A DNA stretch of 64,000 nucleotides from Luteimonas_C sp035250245 (GTDB lineage Bacteria; Pseudomonadota; Gammaproteobacteria; Xanthomonadales; Xanthomonadaceae): positions 1 to 64,000 of the forward strand of contig DATFFH010000049.1 of NCBI GenBank assembly GCA_035250245.1. Direction: 5' to 3'. Each line of letters begins with the position of its first letter. Position 1 is the stretch's first letter. The notes beneath the pieces are model-generated. The model had not been told where the DNA came from, searched no databases, and saw only the letters and a list, made by a program, of their open reading frames with translations. The translations under genes were made by a program, and so were the position numbers. Positions 51,214-59,615 of the stretch are shown here, one piece after another.

Positions 51214-51375
51214 TCTTGTGGAGCAGCTTTAGCTGCGAGCTTGCTCCTAAGCCGTCATTCCCGCGAAAGCGGGAATCCAGCGACTTTGGCTCTTCGGTAG
51301 TGCGCAGCGATCGATCGGAAGTCGCTGGATTCCCGCTTTCGCGAAAAGCTCGCGGCTAAAGCCGCTCCTACAAAA
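51214..51375. repeat. Composite repeat: A-type element (A9) interrupted by a dRS3-like element
   Basis: The outer arms are CTTGTGGAGCAGCTTTAGCT (diverged) and GGCTAAAGCCGCTCCTACAA, the GTAGGAGCGGC family. Inside lies a second repeat (51251-51343) with GTCATTCCCGCGAAAGCGGG on the left and CTGGATTCCCGCTTTCGCG on the right. The inner right arm lacks its terminal GGAATGAC, so the junction is truncated. Confidence 0.85.
51251..51343. repeat. dRS3-like inverted repeat nested in A9
   Basis: Left arm CCGTCATTCCCGCGAAAGCG, then GGAATCCAGCGACTT; right arm AAGTCGCTGGATTCCCGCTT, then TCGCG. Same family as the in-gene copy at 37904-38005, here with an incomplete right end. Confidence 0.85.
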
Positions 51376-51389
51376 GCGGAGCGGATCGG

Positions 51390-51791
51390 TCAGCGCTTCT
51401 TGCGCACGTACAGAACGAGCGAATGCTCTTCCAGCAAATAGCCGTGCCGGGCGGCGATCTCGTGCTGCAGCTTCTCGATCTCGGCGCTTTCGAATTCGAT
51501 GATCTTGCCGGTGTCGATGTCGACCATGTGGTCGTGGTGGCCGCCGCGGTCCAGTTCGTACACCGCATGGCCGCCTTCGAAATTGTGCTTCAGCACCAGG
51601 CCGGCGGCCTCGAACTGGGTCAGCACGCGGTAGACCGTGGCCAGGCCGATCTCCTCGCCTTCCTCGAGCAGGTGCCGGTAGATGTCCTCCGCGGTCATGT
51701 GCCGCGGTTTGGACTGCTCCAGCAGCTCCAGGATGCGCATCCGCGGATGGGTGACCTTCAGGCCGACCTTGCGTAGTTCTTGCGATTCCAT
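51390..51791 (-). CDS. fur: Ferric uptake regulator Fur
   Basis: Iron-dependent repressor. The 133-residue protein has the winged helix (RKVGLKVTHPRMRILELLEQ, then IGLATVYRVLTQFEAAGLV), the metal-site motif GGHHDHMVDIDTGKIIEF with HHDHM, and a short C-terminus. That C-terminus lacks the CXXC pairs of some Fur proteins and ends LVLYVRKKR. ATG 51791 has GGAG 6 bases upstream; longer frames run into the divergent bamE. The fur/bamE (omlA) divergent pair is known in Xanthomonas. Confidence 0.95.
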   Translation of the reverse strand: MESQELRKVGLKVTHPRMRILELLEQSKPRHMTAEDIYRHLLEEGEEIGLATVYRVLTQFEAAGLVLKHNFEGGHAVYELDRGGHHDHMVDIDTGKIIEFESAEIEKLQHEIAARHGYLLEEHSLVLYVRKKR

Positions 51792-51898
51792 CAGCACTCC
51801 GGGGCGCGATAACCAGGGATGAACGCGATGGCTGGCGCGGGCGGGTCCGCGTGGCTTCGGTGTATTATCGCCCGAATCCGTCCCGCCGCGAACCCCGA

Positions 51899-52300
51899 AT
51901 GCGCAAGCCGATCCAAGCCGCCCTCCTCCTCGCACTGGCCGTTCTGACCGCGGGCTGCGGCATCCTGTACCGGCAGCCGATCTATCAGGGCAATCTGCTC
52001 GAGAAGACGGCCGTGGACCAATTGCAGCCGGGCATGAGCAAGCAGCAGGTCTCCGCACTGCTTGGCTCGCCGTCGATCGCCGATCCGTTCCACCATCAGC
52101 GCTGGGATTACACCACCACCCAGCGCACCGGCCGCATCGGCAAGACCGAGGTCAAGAACCTGACCTTGCATTTCGAAAACGACACCCTGGCCAAATGGGA
52201 AGGCGAATACTTCCCCGAGCAGGACGATGAATTGGCTAAGCTGGCGCCGAAGCAGTTCGGCTATAACCTGAAGAAAGAAGACAAAAAGCGCGGCCGCTGA
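51899..52300 (+). CDS. bamE: Outer membrane assembly lipoprotein BamE (SmpA/OmlA)
   Basis: Lipoprotein of the BAM complex that inserts outer membrane proteins. The 133-residue protein has a signal peptide with lipobox LTAGC (Cys at about residue 20). The SmpA/OmlA domain follows, with GNLLEKTAVDQLQPGMSKQQ, VSALLGSPSIADPFHHQRWDY and LTLHFENDTLAKWEG. ATG 51899 places the lipobox correctly; an upstream ATG at 51851 would not. A TATTAT (51863-51868) could be its -10. Divergent from fur. Confidence 0.95.
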   Translation: MRKPIQAALLLALAVLTAGCGILYRQPIYQGNLLEKTAVDQLQPGMSKQQVSALLGSPSIADPFHHQRWDYTTTQRTGRIGKTEVKNLTLHFENDTLAKWEGEYFPEQDDELAKLAPKQFGYNLKKEDKKRGR

Positions 52301-52305
52301 CCACT

Positions 52306-52389
52306 TTTTTCGTAGAGTCGAGCTTACTCGACTGCTTTTTCACGTTGCGCACGAAAGAAAAGCAGTCGAGCAAGCTCGACTCTACAAAA
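52306..52389. repeat. Dimeric palindromic repeat, GTAGAGTCGAGC type (B3)
   Basis: TCGTAGAGTCGAGCTTACTC and GCAAGCTCGACTCTACAAAA form the inverted arms. It lies between bamE and rnfH, and its right end supplies the stop codon and last codons of rnfH. Confidence 0.9.
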
Positions 52390-52645
52390 GCGCCTTCTTG
52401 CCGGCCCGCTTGCGCCGCGCGTCCTTAGGATCGGCCTGCAACGGCCGCAGCAATTCCACCCGATCGCCATCGCGCAGCACCGTGTCCGCCTCCGCGCGTT
52501 GCCCGTACACGGCGTAACCCGACACTTCGGACAAGCCGTCCCAACCCGCCGCCGCCACCGCGTCGTGTACACGGGCACCTTCCGGCAGCTCCAGCTGCAC
52601 GGATTCGGCTCGCCGCGGCCACGCCAGGACGACTTCGACCTTCAT
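52382..52645 (-). CDS. rnfH: RnfH family ubiquitin-like protein
   Basis: An 87-residue protein of the RnfH (UPF0125) family, beta-grasp fold, function unsettled; it often lies beside ratA and smpB as here. Recognisable parts are VEVVLAWPRRAESVQLELPE, VHDAVAAAGW, YAVYGQRAEADTVLRDGDRV and ELLRPLQADPKDARRKRA. ATG 52645 lies 7 bases after the ratA stop. The last codons and the TAG stop (TTG-TAG) coincide with the GTAG head of repeat B3, so the gene end was fixed by the repeat. Confidence 0.9.
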   Translation of the reverse strand: MKVEVVLAWPRRAESVQLELPEGARVHDAVAAAGWDGLSEVSGYAVYGQRAEADTVLRDGDRVELLRPLQADPKDARRKRAGKKALL

Positions 52646-52652
52646 CCCGGCC

Positions 52653-53078
52653 TCAACCGCGGTCCGCCGTGCGCACGAAGTCGTCGACCATGCGGTCGGC
52701 CAATCCCTGCATGCCCATCGCCAGAGCAGGCGCCAGCAGCTTGGATGCCGCTTCGAACGAGAGGGTCAGAGTCACCTTGCAGGCGGATTCGTCCAGGGCG
52801 TGGAATTCCCAGCGCCCGCCCAGGCTCTTGAACGGCCCGTCGCGCAGCGTCATATCGATGTGGTGCGGCGGCGACAAGGTGTTTTCGGTGACGAACCAAC
52901 TGCTGAAACCGCCCAGTTTCAAGTCCAGCCGCGCCACCACCCGCCCCTCGTCAGCTTCCAGCACCTGCGCCGCTTCGCACCATTCGAAGCGGCGCGGATA
53001 GGCGGCGATATCGTTGACCAACGCGAACATGCGCGCGGCGGAGTGTTCGACCAGGGCGGTGCGGCGGATGGTGGGCAT
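52653..53078 (-). CDS. ratA: RatA-like SRPBCC (START) domain protein
   Basis: A 141-residue protein of the polyketide cyclase/START fold, orthologous in context and pattern to E. coli RatA/YfjG and mitochondrial COQ10-like proteins. Roles proposed for the family include ubiquinone binding and, in E. coli, blocking ribosome subunit association. Sequence features are RRTALVEHSAARMFALVNDI, YPRRFEWCEAAQVLE, GPFKSLGGRWEFHAL and GLADRMVDDFVRTAD. Divergent from smpB (46 bases) and followed by rnfH, the usual smpB/ratA/rnfH group. Confidence 0.92.
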   Translation of the reverse strand: MPTIRRTALVEHSAARMFALVNDIAAYPRRFEWCEAAQVLEADEGRVVARLDLKLGGFSSWFVTENTLSPPHHIDMTLRDGPFKSLGGRWEFHALDESACKVTLTLSFEAASKLLAPALAMGMQGLADRMVDDFVRTADRG

Positions 53079-53124
53079 GGCGGGAAATTAGCGCGCCGGC
53101 CCCCCATCGGGGACAATGGGCACG

Positions 53125-53631
53125 ATGAGCAAGACCACGAACAAGAAGACGGGCAAGGATAAGGCAAACGGCGGCGGAACGATCGCGCTGAACAAGCGCG
53201 CCCGCCACGATTACCAACTGGAGCAGCGCTACGAAGCGGGTTTGGCGCTGCAAGGCTGGGAATTGAAGGCGATCCGCGCCGGCCGCGCCAACATCACCGA
53301 AGCCTACGCGATGGTGCTCAAGGGCGAGCTGTTCCTGATCGGCGCGCAGATGACGCCTTTGATCTCGGCCTCGACCCATGTCGTCGCCGACGCCCACCGC
53401 ACCCGCAAGCTGCTGCTGCACAAGCGCGAGATCGACCATCTGATCGGCCGCGTCCAGCGCGACGGCTACACCCTGGTGCCGACTGCGCTGTATTGGAAAG
53501 GCAACAAGGTCAAGGCCGAAATCGCCCTGGCCAAAGGCAAGCAGTCGCACGACAAGCGCGAAGCGGCGAAGGAACGCGACTGGGCCCGCGACAAGCAGCG
53601 GCTGATGCGCAGGCACAACAAAGACGCCTGA
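53125..53631 (+). CDS. smpB: SsrA-binding protein SmpB
   Basis: Partner of tmRNA in rescuing stalled ribosomes. The 168-residue protein has a Lys-rich N-terminus and the OB-fold core (ARHDYQLEQRYEAGLALQGW, then ELKAIRAGRANITEAY, LIGAQMTPL, RTRKLLLHKREID). The basic tail KREAAKERDWARDKQRLMRR reaches the decoding site. ATG 53125 is chosen; ATG 53116 is also in frame but has a worse ribosome-site distance. The tmRNA gene itself lies 2.4 kb downstream, beyond a histidine kinase. Confidence 0.97.
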   Translation: MSKTTNKKTGKDKANGGGTIALNKRARHDYQLEQRYEAGLALQGWELKAIRAGRANITEAYAMVLKGELFLIGAQMTPLISASTHVVADAHRTRKLLLHKREIDHLIGRVQRDGYTLVPTALYWKGNKVKAEIALAKGKQSHDKREAAKERDWARDKQRLMRRHNKDA

Positions 53632-53640
53632 CCGCTCTGC

Positions 53641-53720
53641 TTTGTAGAGTCGAGCCTTGCTCGACTGCTTTTATCTTCGACCGTTGCGAAAGGCAGTCGA
53701 GCAAGGCTCGACTCTACAAA
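53641..53720. repeat. Dimeric palindromic repeat, GTAGAGTCGAGC type (B4)
   Basis: TTTGTAGAGTCGAGCCTTGC and GCAAGGCTCGACTCTACAAA form perfect 20-base inverted arms. It fills the convergent gap between smpB and the histidine kinase gene, with 3 bases to the kinase stop. Confidence 0.92.
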
Positions 53721-53723
53721 GAG

Positions 53724-55967
53724 CTATTCCAGCTCGCCAGGCAATGTGAACTTGAACGCCGCGCCTTTTCCGGGTGCACCTTCCGCGCGGATCGCGCCCC
53801 CATGCCGCTCGACGATCCGCCGGACCGAGGCCAGCCCGATCCCATGCCCGGCGAACTGCGATTGGCTGTGCAACCGCTGGAACGGACGGAATAGTTTGCC
53901 GACATATTCGGTCTCGAAACCCGCGCCGTTGTCGCGCACTACGAACGTGGATGGCTCGTCCGGGCTGCGCCCCGGTTCGGCGAAGAATTCGATCCGCGCA
54001 TCTTCGGTGTCGCGGGTGAACTTCCAAGCATTGCCCAACAGGTTGCCGAGCATGTTGCGGACCAGCGGTGCGTCGCCCAGCGCCTGCAAACCGGGCTGGA
54101 TGGCCACCGATACCTTCCGTTCCGGTTCCGCCGCGCGCAGTTCGGCGATCGTTTCCTTGGCCAGTTGGCTCAAGTCCAGCGGCGTCTGGTTCAATTGACC
54201 GCGGCTGAGCCGCGCCATCTTCAGCAACGCATCGATCAGTTCGCTCATCCGCGAAGTCGCATTGCGGATGCGGCCCAGGTAGTCGCGGCCCGCCTCGTCC
54301 AGACTCGGTTCGTAGCGTTCGGACAACAAGCGGCTAAAGCCTTCGATCGACCGCAGCGGCGTGCGCAAATCGTGCGAAATGCTGTAGGCGAAGGATTCCA
54401 GCTCGTTGTTGGCGGCAGTCAGCTCGCGGGTGCGCTGCGCAACGCGCGTCTCCAGCGTCCGGTTCAAGGCGCGCACCTGCGCCTCGGCGCGCAAGCGATC
54501 GGTCGCATCCTCGACCTGGACCAGGCGCGCGATGTTTTGGCCGACGTTGCCGGGCACGGGCGCATAGGTCAGCTGCGCGTAGCGCAATTCGCCATCCTCG
54601 CGGCGCAGGCGCCGGGTCGTGCGGTACACGCCTTCGGCCACGGCTTCCATTTCGACGGTGCGGATCGGATCGCTGGCGTCGTCGAACAACGAGGAAAACG
54701 GCACGCCGGCCAAGCTGTCGGGCTCGCGGCCGACGATCGCGCCCAGCGCGGGATTGGCCTCCACTACCCGTCCTTCCCGGTCCAGCAACGCCTTGCCGAT
54801 CGCCGAATACACCATCGCCATGCGGAAGCGCTGTTCGCTGCGGCGGTAGTCTTCGGTCAATTGCACGGCGATCTGGCGGGCGCGGTTCTCGGTGCGCGCC
54901 AACAGCATCGCCAGCCAGAACAACAGCAGCGACACCAGCAGGCCGACGGCTAGTGTGGTGCGCAATCCGGCCAGCCCTGGGGTCACCACATTGACCGGCG
55001 CCGAGCGAAATTCCATCCGCCATGTCCGTCCGTACAACTCCACCGGCAGGCTGGAAACGAAAGCGGGCTCGGCATCGGGCTGGCGCCGCTCGTCGGCGTA
55101 GAGCAACTGCGGCTTGGGGCTGCCGATGTCGTACAGCTTCAGATCGATCCCGCCGTAACGTTCGCGATACGGCAACGCCGCGCGCACGAACTGCGGCATG
55201 TGGAAAGGGATGTAGACCCAGCCGCGCAACGATTCGCGGCGCGCGGCGACGGTGATCGGGAAATCGCCGATTCGGAAGATCGGCGCGTACAGCAGCAATC
55301 CGGTCTGCGGGCCGCCGCCGTAGCGGTCCTGCTGCAGATGCACGGGCCCGGACAGACGCGCCTTGCCGCTGTCGCGCGCGGACAGCATCGCGGCCTGCCG
55401 CACGGGGTCGGCGAACATGTCGAAGCCGATGACGCTGCGGTTTTCCAACGTCATCGGCGCCAGATACAGCACCGGACCGTAATAAGGGCGCACGCCCGGT
55501 GGCTGCAGGCGCAACAAGCCGTAGCCGGCGTCGCGGCTTTCGATCTGCAACTGGCGGAAGCCTTCCGGGGTCACGTAAGGCGCGAAACCCATGCCGAGCA
55601 TGCCCGGGAAGCGTTCCTGGATGTCCAGCCCTTCGACGAAGGATTGCCATTGCTGCGGACTGGGCCGCACGGTCGAGAACACCGAGGCGCTGCTGCCCAG
55701 GGCCAGTTCGTAATTGATCATCCGCTGCTGCAGCAGGGCGGCGATCTGCTGGGTGGCGGCGATGAAATCCGCTTCGGCCGCGCGCAGTTCGCGTTCGTAG
55801 GCGTTGCGCCAGAACACGATCACCGAGGCGACCGAGCCGATCAGCACCAGCAGGGCCAACAGGTAGCCCCGGAATGGCGTCACCGGAAGGTTGCGGCCGT
55901 ATTCCGGCAGGGCCGGCGGCTGGATCGAGGCGGGCGGGCGGGGATCGGCGCTCATCCGGCCAAGCAT
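53724..55967 (-). CDS. CHASE-PAS sensor histidine kinase
   Basis: A 747-residue membrane sensor. The first TM helix (about residues 34-52) is followed by a periplasmic CHASE domain (about residues 80-300; ERFPGMLGMGFAPYVTPEGF is typical), and a second TM lies near residues 335-358. A PAS domain (about residues 380-500) comes next, then a coiled region, HisKA with the phospho-His in FAYSISHDLRTPLRSIEGF, and HATPase motifs (LLGNAWKFTRD, VRDNGAGFETEYVGKLFRPF, GHGIGLASVRRIV). The ligand is unknown. No response regulator gene adjoins it, so it is an orphan. An internal ATG at 55955 is an alternative start. Confidence 0.9.
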   Translation of the reverse strand: MLGRMSADPRPPASIQPPALPEYGRNLPVTPFRGYLLALLVLIGSVASVIVFWRNAYERELRAAEADFIAATQQIAALLQQRMINYELALGSSASVFSTVRPSPQQWQSFVEGLDIQERFPGMLGMGFAPYVTPEGFRQLQIESRDAGYGLLRLQPPGVRPYYGPVLYLAPMTLENRSVIGFDMFADPVRQAAMLSARDSGKARLSGPVHLQQDRYGGGPQTGLLLYAPIFRIGDFPITVAARRESLRGWVYIPFHMPQFVRAALPYRERYGGIDLKLYDIGSPKPQLLYADERRQPDAEPAFVSSLPVELYGRTWRMEFRSAPVNVVTPGLAGLRTTLAVGLLVSLLLFWLAMLLARTENRARQIAVQLTEDYRRSEQRFRMAMVYSAIGKALLDREGRVVEANPALGAIVGREPDSLAGVPFSSLFDDASDPIRTVEMEAVAEGVYRTTRRLRREDGELRYAQLTYAPVPGNVGQNIARLVQVEDATDRLRAEAQVRALNRTLETRVAQRTRELTAANNELESFAYSISHDLRTPLRSIEGFSRLLSERYEPSLDEAGRDYLGRIRNATSRMSELIDALLKMARLSRGQLNQTPLDLSQLAKETIAELRAAEPERKVSVAIQPGLQALGDAPLVRNMLGNLLGNAWKFTRDTEDARIEFFAEPGRSPDEPSTFVVRDNGAGFETEYVGKLFRPFQRLHSQSQFAGHGIGLASVRRIVERHGGAIRAEGAPGKGAAFKFTLPGELE

Positions 55968-56018
55968 AGCCGCCCGCGCGGCCGTGAACCGGCCCTGTGC
56001 GGGTTTTTCGCACGGGCC

Positions 56019-56046
56019 TTGAGACGGCGACGGCAGTCCTTATACT
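56019..56046 (+). promoter_or_regulatory. Candidate sigma-70 promoter of ssrA
   Basis: TTGAGA (56019-56024) and TATACT (56041-56046) are spaced by 16 bases. The start near 56053 would leave a 20-base 5' leader that RNase P removes to give the mature tmRNA end at 56074. Confidence 0.75.
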
Positions 56047-56073
56047 GGTCGGGTCAGCGTGATCGACATTCCC

Positions 56074-56427
56074 GGGGGTGCACTGGCTTCGACGGGGGTC
56101 GCGAAATCGCCTGGCGCATGCCGAGGGGGTAGCTTTCCTCGTAAATCCAGCTGCAAAACTCTAGTTGCCAACGACGACAACTACGCTCTCGCCGCTTAAG
56201 GCGTAAGCCCCGAACCGACTTGTGTCCGTGCTCGTCGGTGTAGGGTCACTATCACGGAATCGATCGCGGCGGCGACCCGCCAACCGCGGTTCAACCTTAG
56301 CGGGTATGTGCCTGGGCGTGCTTTGCGCGTCGTGTTGCCCAGGTACGAGAACTAACGTCGCGCTAAGCATGTAGTGCCGGGGATGGAGTGCCTTCGGACG
56401 GCGGTTCGATTCCGCCCACCTCCACCA
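56074..56427 (+). ncRNA. ssrA: Transfer-messenger RNA (tmRNA)
   Basis: Rescues stalled ribosomes together with SmpB and tags the nascent chain for proteolysis. The 5' end GGGGGTGCACTGGCTTCGAC pairs with the 3' end CACCTCC to form the acceptor stem, followed by ACCA. GGTTCGATTCC is the T arm. The tag ORF at 56167-56199 (GCC resume codon to TAA) encodes ANDDNYALAA, a ClpXP/ClpAP-type degron ending in ALAA. Size about 354 bases, within the normal range for one-piece tmRNA. A terminator follows. Confidence 0.96.
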
Positions 56428-56434
56428 TCCACGA

Positions 56435-56468
56435 GAAAGCCGGAAGCCATGAGCTTCCGGCTTTTTCG
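56435..56468 (+). terminator. Rho-independent terminator of ssrA
   Basis: AAAGCCGGAAGC and GCTTCCGGCTTTTT form a stem with a short loop and a T run directly after the tmRNA 3' end. Confidence 0.9.
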
Positions 56469-56510
56469 TTTGTACCGGCCTAGCTCGTTCTGAGGCAAGA
56501 GCCTCGCATG

Positions 56511-56541
56511 GCGATGTTGGGGTTTCACCCCAACCTACGAG
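56511..56541. repeat. Single palindromic unit, GTAGGTTGGGGTG type (D1)
   Basis: On the minus strand CGTAGGTTGGGGTGAAACCC, then CAAC, forms one hairpin (GTTGGGGT/ACCCCAAC) with the GTAG head shared by the other repeat families in this window. It lies in the 172-base gap after ssrA, which holds no gene. Confidence 0.7.
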
Positions 56542-56599
56542 CTTTGGGACCCAAAAAAGCCCAGATTCGGAACTCCGGGCCTGGCCTTTCGTTATCGGG

Positions 56600-57211
56600 T
56601 TACTGGAACTTGATGGCGATCAAGAAATAGCGGGGTATCGCGTATTTCTTGCCGAGTTCTTCGGGTCTGACTCCTGACTGGACCACTTCGCAGTATTGCG
56701 TTGAGCCATCGTCCTTCGCGTACGGCAACATGTAAGTCAGGACATGGGTGTCCGTGCCCAAGGGAATCGGCAGCTCTGGCTGGTCGCCCAAGAAATCCTT
56801 CATGGCGAAGTCCTTCTGTCCGGCCGCGATCGGGTATTCCACGCGCTTTCGGAAACCGTTGAATTGGAATTCGAACCTGACTGTGTTCGCGCCCGTCACT
56901 TGCGACAACACTCGGAACGCGAGTTCTTCGCCTTTGATCTTGAAATAGGCGTCCTCTTTCGAGTCGAAGACGACTTCGGTTTTCGTGGGCGCGCCGTTCA
57001 CGAATTCCTTGACGGTGATCGCATAGTCCTTGCCGTCCAAGCTTCTTCCCGAAAACGTCAGCTTCTCGTATCCGATATCTTCGAAATAGAGAACGCTCTG
57101 CAAATCCGTGTTCTCGGAGCCGTATTGGCTTCGCATCCTGACGTCCGAATCCGCGGCCACGGCGGACGAACCGTAAGCCATAAGAAGCAATCCCAGGGCA
57201 AATCTATTCAT
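56600..57211 (-). CDS. Hypothetical exported protein, low GC
   Basis: A 203-residue protein of unknown function. ATG 57211 has AGAGGA 4 bases upstream and yields a signal peptide (MNRFALGLLLMAYGSSAVAA). An upstream in-frame ATG would put 18 polar residues before it. The mature part is rich in beta-type patterns (VRFEFQFNGFRKRVEYPIAA), Lys and Phe, with one cysteine. I recognise no family. GC content is clearly below its neighbours, suggesting recent acquisition or relaxed history. It lies just beyond ssrA and converges with it. Confidence 0.65.
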   Translation of the reverse strand: MNRFALGLLLMAYGSSAVAADSDVRMRSQYGSENTDLQSVLYFEDIGYEKLTFSGRSLDGKDYAITVKEFVNGAPTKTEVVFDSKEDAYFKIKGEELAFRVLSQVTGANTVRFEFQFNGFRKRVEYPIAAGQKDFAMKDFLGDQPELPIPLGTDTHVLTYMLPYAKDDGSTQYCEVVQSGVRPEELGKKYAIPRYFLIAIKFQ

Positions 57212-57358
57212 TGGTCCTCTTCCGGCTGGTAAGGGCTGACTGGCGGATATCGTGAAAATGCTCAATCGATCTATCGTATGTGAAGTCGCATCGGAAGCCT
57301 TTCGTCCACGCGACGAAAGGAGCGCGGGGCGCGCCCGGCCGACGGATTCCTTCCGCCG

Positions 57359-59566
57359 TCACTCGATCGGCCGCAACAAAGATCCGAACGTCAGGTAGAA
57401 CGAATCCAGATCCAGATCGTTGCGCCCGTACCCCAGGAAAATCGGCCCCAGCGGCGTCTGCACGCCCACGAACACGCTGCCGGCGGCGATCAGACTGCCG
57501 CCGTCGATATCTTCGCGCTCCTCGAAAGCGCCGCCGTATTCCAGACTTCCGCCCAGATAAGTCGGCACCGAGAACAGCGCGTCCAGCCGGCCGAAGCGGC
57601 GGTAGTACACCGCGCGCGCCAGAACGCTGTGGTTGCCGATCACCTCGCGTTCGCCGAAGCCAGACAAGTTGCCCAGCCCGCCCATGAAACTGGTGGTGCG
57701 GATGGTTTCCGGCGCGCCGAAGATGGTTTTCCCGCGCAGGCCTAGCAACACCGTATGCCGCCCGTTGCCCAAAGCCTTGTCCCACGCGAAGTTGACCACA
57801 TCGCCATCGTCGTCCGCACCGAACGCCGGGCTCACCCGCATGTAAGTGAGTTGCGTGCGGCTGCCCTGGCTCGGGAATTGCACCGAATCGAGCGTGTCAC
57901 GCACGACGCCGACGCCGTAAGCCCCCCAATCGTTGCGTGCGCTCGCCAATTGGCGCGGATCGCCGATTTTTGGACTCAGCCAATCGCGTCCGGTTTCGGC
58001 ACGAACGAACCATTGCCAGGTCGGCGACGGCAACCAACCCACTTCGAAACCCGCGGTCGCCTCGCGCACCCGGAATTGGGCGAAGGTTCTGCCCGGTTCG
58101 AGCGAGAGCGGCTGATCGAACGCCCGGTACTGCAGATACGGCTGGGCCAAATATTGTCCGCGCGCGCCGAAGGGTTGGCGGAAATCCAATCGCAACCCGC
58201 CCACTTCGCCGGCTTCCAAGCGCCCGCGCAGCTCGCCGCCCTGCTCGTTCAATCCGGTCAGGCGCGCTTCCACGTTCAACTGATAATTGCTGCGACCTGA
58301 AAAATCGTCGCTCAGCGACAAACCCGCGCGCCAGAACAACGGGCCCCAGGCCTTGTCCTCGGGGACGATGCGCAAACCCGTTTCGCCGTCGCGTTCCACC
58401 AGCCGGTAACCGATGCGCTGGTAATCGCCGGCCGCGTAGGCGGTGTTGATATCGGTCTCCAGCGCGGCGGTATCCAAGGGCTTGCCAACCGCACCAGACA
58501 AACGGTTTTCCACTTGCTCGGCCGTGCGGCTGCGCCGCTCGGCGACTTCCAGAAAAGCGATCAGCGGCGGATCGAAATCGCGGCGCCGGTGCTGTTCGCG
58601 CCATGCCGCGTATTCCGTTTCCGATACCGAAAGCTCACGCAAACGGTCCAGTGCGGCCTCGGCAGCGGCCTGCCCCATCGGCACGCTGTCCATCGCGCGA
58701 TCGAAGCTGGCGCTGCCGATATCGCCCAGTTCGGGCTTGATCAGGATGTCGCGCTCGCCCAGCGTGGCCAGTTGTTCCTCGGTGCGGCGGACCATCAGCG
58801 CCGAAAGCGTCTGCAGCGTGATCGCCAGCGACGAAGTCAGTTTTTCCTTGGGCAGCAAGCCCGCGCCGACATCGATCGCGATCATCCGGTCCGCGCCCAT
58901 GGCGCGGGCCAGCGAGATCGGCACGTTTTCGACCACGCCGCCATCGACCAGCAGGCGCTGTTGGTAATCCACCGGGGCGAATACGCCCGGCACGGACATG
59001 GTCGAGCGCGCGGCCAAGGCCAGATCGCCGCGTTCGAACACCACGCCCTCGCCGGTGCCGATGTCGGTGGCGATGGTGCGGAACGGGATCGGCAGCTGGT
59101 CGAAGGATTCCACATTGGACACCGGCAGGAACAAGCGGCGCAGCAGCAATTCCAACTGCTGGCCCTGCACCGCGCCGGTCGGCATGCGTAGCTTGCCATC
59201 CTTGCCCAGGCCGATTTCGCCGACCAGCAGATATTGCATTTCGTCGCGCTTGCGCGGCATGGACGTCAGCGCGCGCGACGGCTGGTCGCGCAAAGTGCGG
59301 CTCCAGTCGATGCTGTCGAGAATGGCCTCGATTTCGGCCGCGGTATAGCCGGAGGCGTACAGCGCGCCGACGATGCCGCCCATGCTGGTGCCGGCGACGC
59401 AATCGATGGGGATGCGTTCGCGCTCGATCACCTTGAGCACGCCGATATGCGCCGCGCCGCGCGCTCCGCCTCCGCCCAGCACCAGGCAGGTTTTCGCGGC
59501 TGCGGGCGCGCAAGCGGCCAGTAGCGCACCCAGGACCAGCGCCCTCGCCCGAACCGCTACTCCCAT
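57359..59566 (-). CDS. Patatin-like phospholipase with beta-barrel (PlpD-like, type Vd)
   Basis: A 735-residue probable outer-membrane lipase. Signal peptide (residues 1-23) is followed by a patatin domain with the oxyanion motif VLGGGGARGAAHIGVL, nucleophile GTSMGGIVGALYASG (Ser about 61) and dyad Asp in LLVDGGVVENVPISLARAMG. A POTRA-like segment follows (about residues 330-400, VENRLSGAVGKPLDTAALET). The C-terminal 16-strand barrel of the BamA/TpsB type ends in FYLTFGSLL. This order equals Pseudomonas PlpD, a type Vd secreted phospholipase A1. ATG 59566 gives the signal peptide directly; a longer frame upstream is rejected. Confidence 0.9.
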   Translation of the reverse strand: MGVAVRARALVLGALLAACAPAAAKTCLVLGGGGARGAAHIGVLKVIERERIPIDCVAGTSMGGIVGALYASGYTAAEIEAILDSIDWSRTLRDQPSRALTSMPRKRDEMQYLLVGEIGLGKDGKLRMPTGAVQGQQLELLLRRLFLPVSNVESFDQLPIPFRTIATDIGTGEGVVFERGDLALAARSTMSVPGVFAPVDYQQRLLVDGGVVENVPISLARAMGADRMIAIDVGAGLLPKEKLTSSLAITLQTLSALMVRRTEEQLATLGERDILIKPELGDIGSASFDRAMDSVPMGQAAAEAALDRLRELSVSETEYAAWREQHRRRDFDPPLIAFLEVAERRSRTAEQVENRLSGAVGKPLDTAALETDINTAYAAGDYQRIGYRLVERDGETGLRIVPEDKAWGPLFWRAGLSLSDDFSGRSNYQLNVEARLTGLNEQGGELRGRLEAGEVGGLRLDFRQPFGARGQYLAQPYLQYRAFDQPLSLEPGRTFAQFRVREATAGFEVGWLPSPTWQWFVRAETGRDWLSPKIGDPRQLASARNDWGAYGVGVVRDTLDSVQFPSQGSRTQLTYMRVSPAFGADDDGDVVNFAWDKALGNGRHTVLLGLRGKTIFGAPETIRTTSFMGGLGNLSGFGEREVIGNHSVLARAVYYRRFGRLDALFSVPTYLGGSLEYGGAFEEREDIDGGSLIAAGSVFVGVQTPLGPIFLGYGRNDLDLDSFYLTFGSLLRPIE

Positions 59567-59615
59567 CGCATCCCTCGCCCGCTTCCGTGTCGGGCGAAGT
59601 ATGCCGCCCTGGCGA

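Noticed and set aside
56074..57358. Genomic island integrated at ssrA
   Set aside because: No integrase gene and no second copy of the ssrA 3' end within the window; only one small low-GC gene follows.
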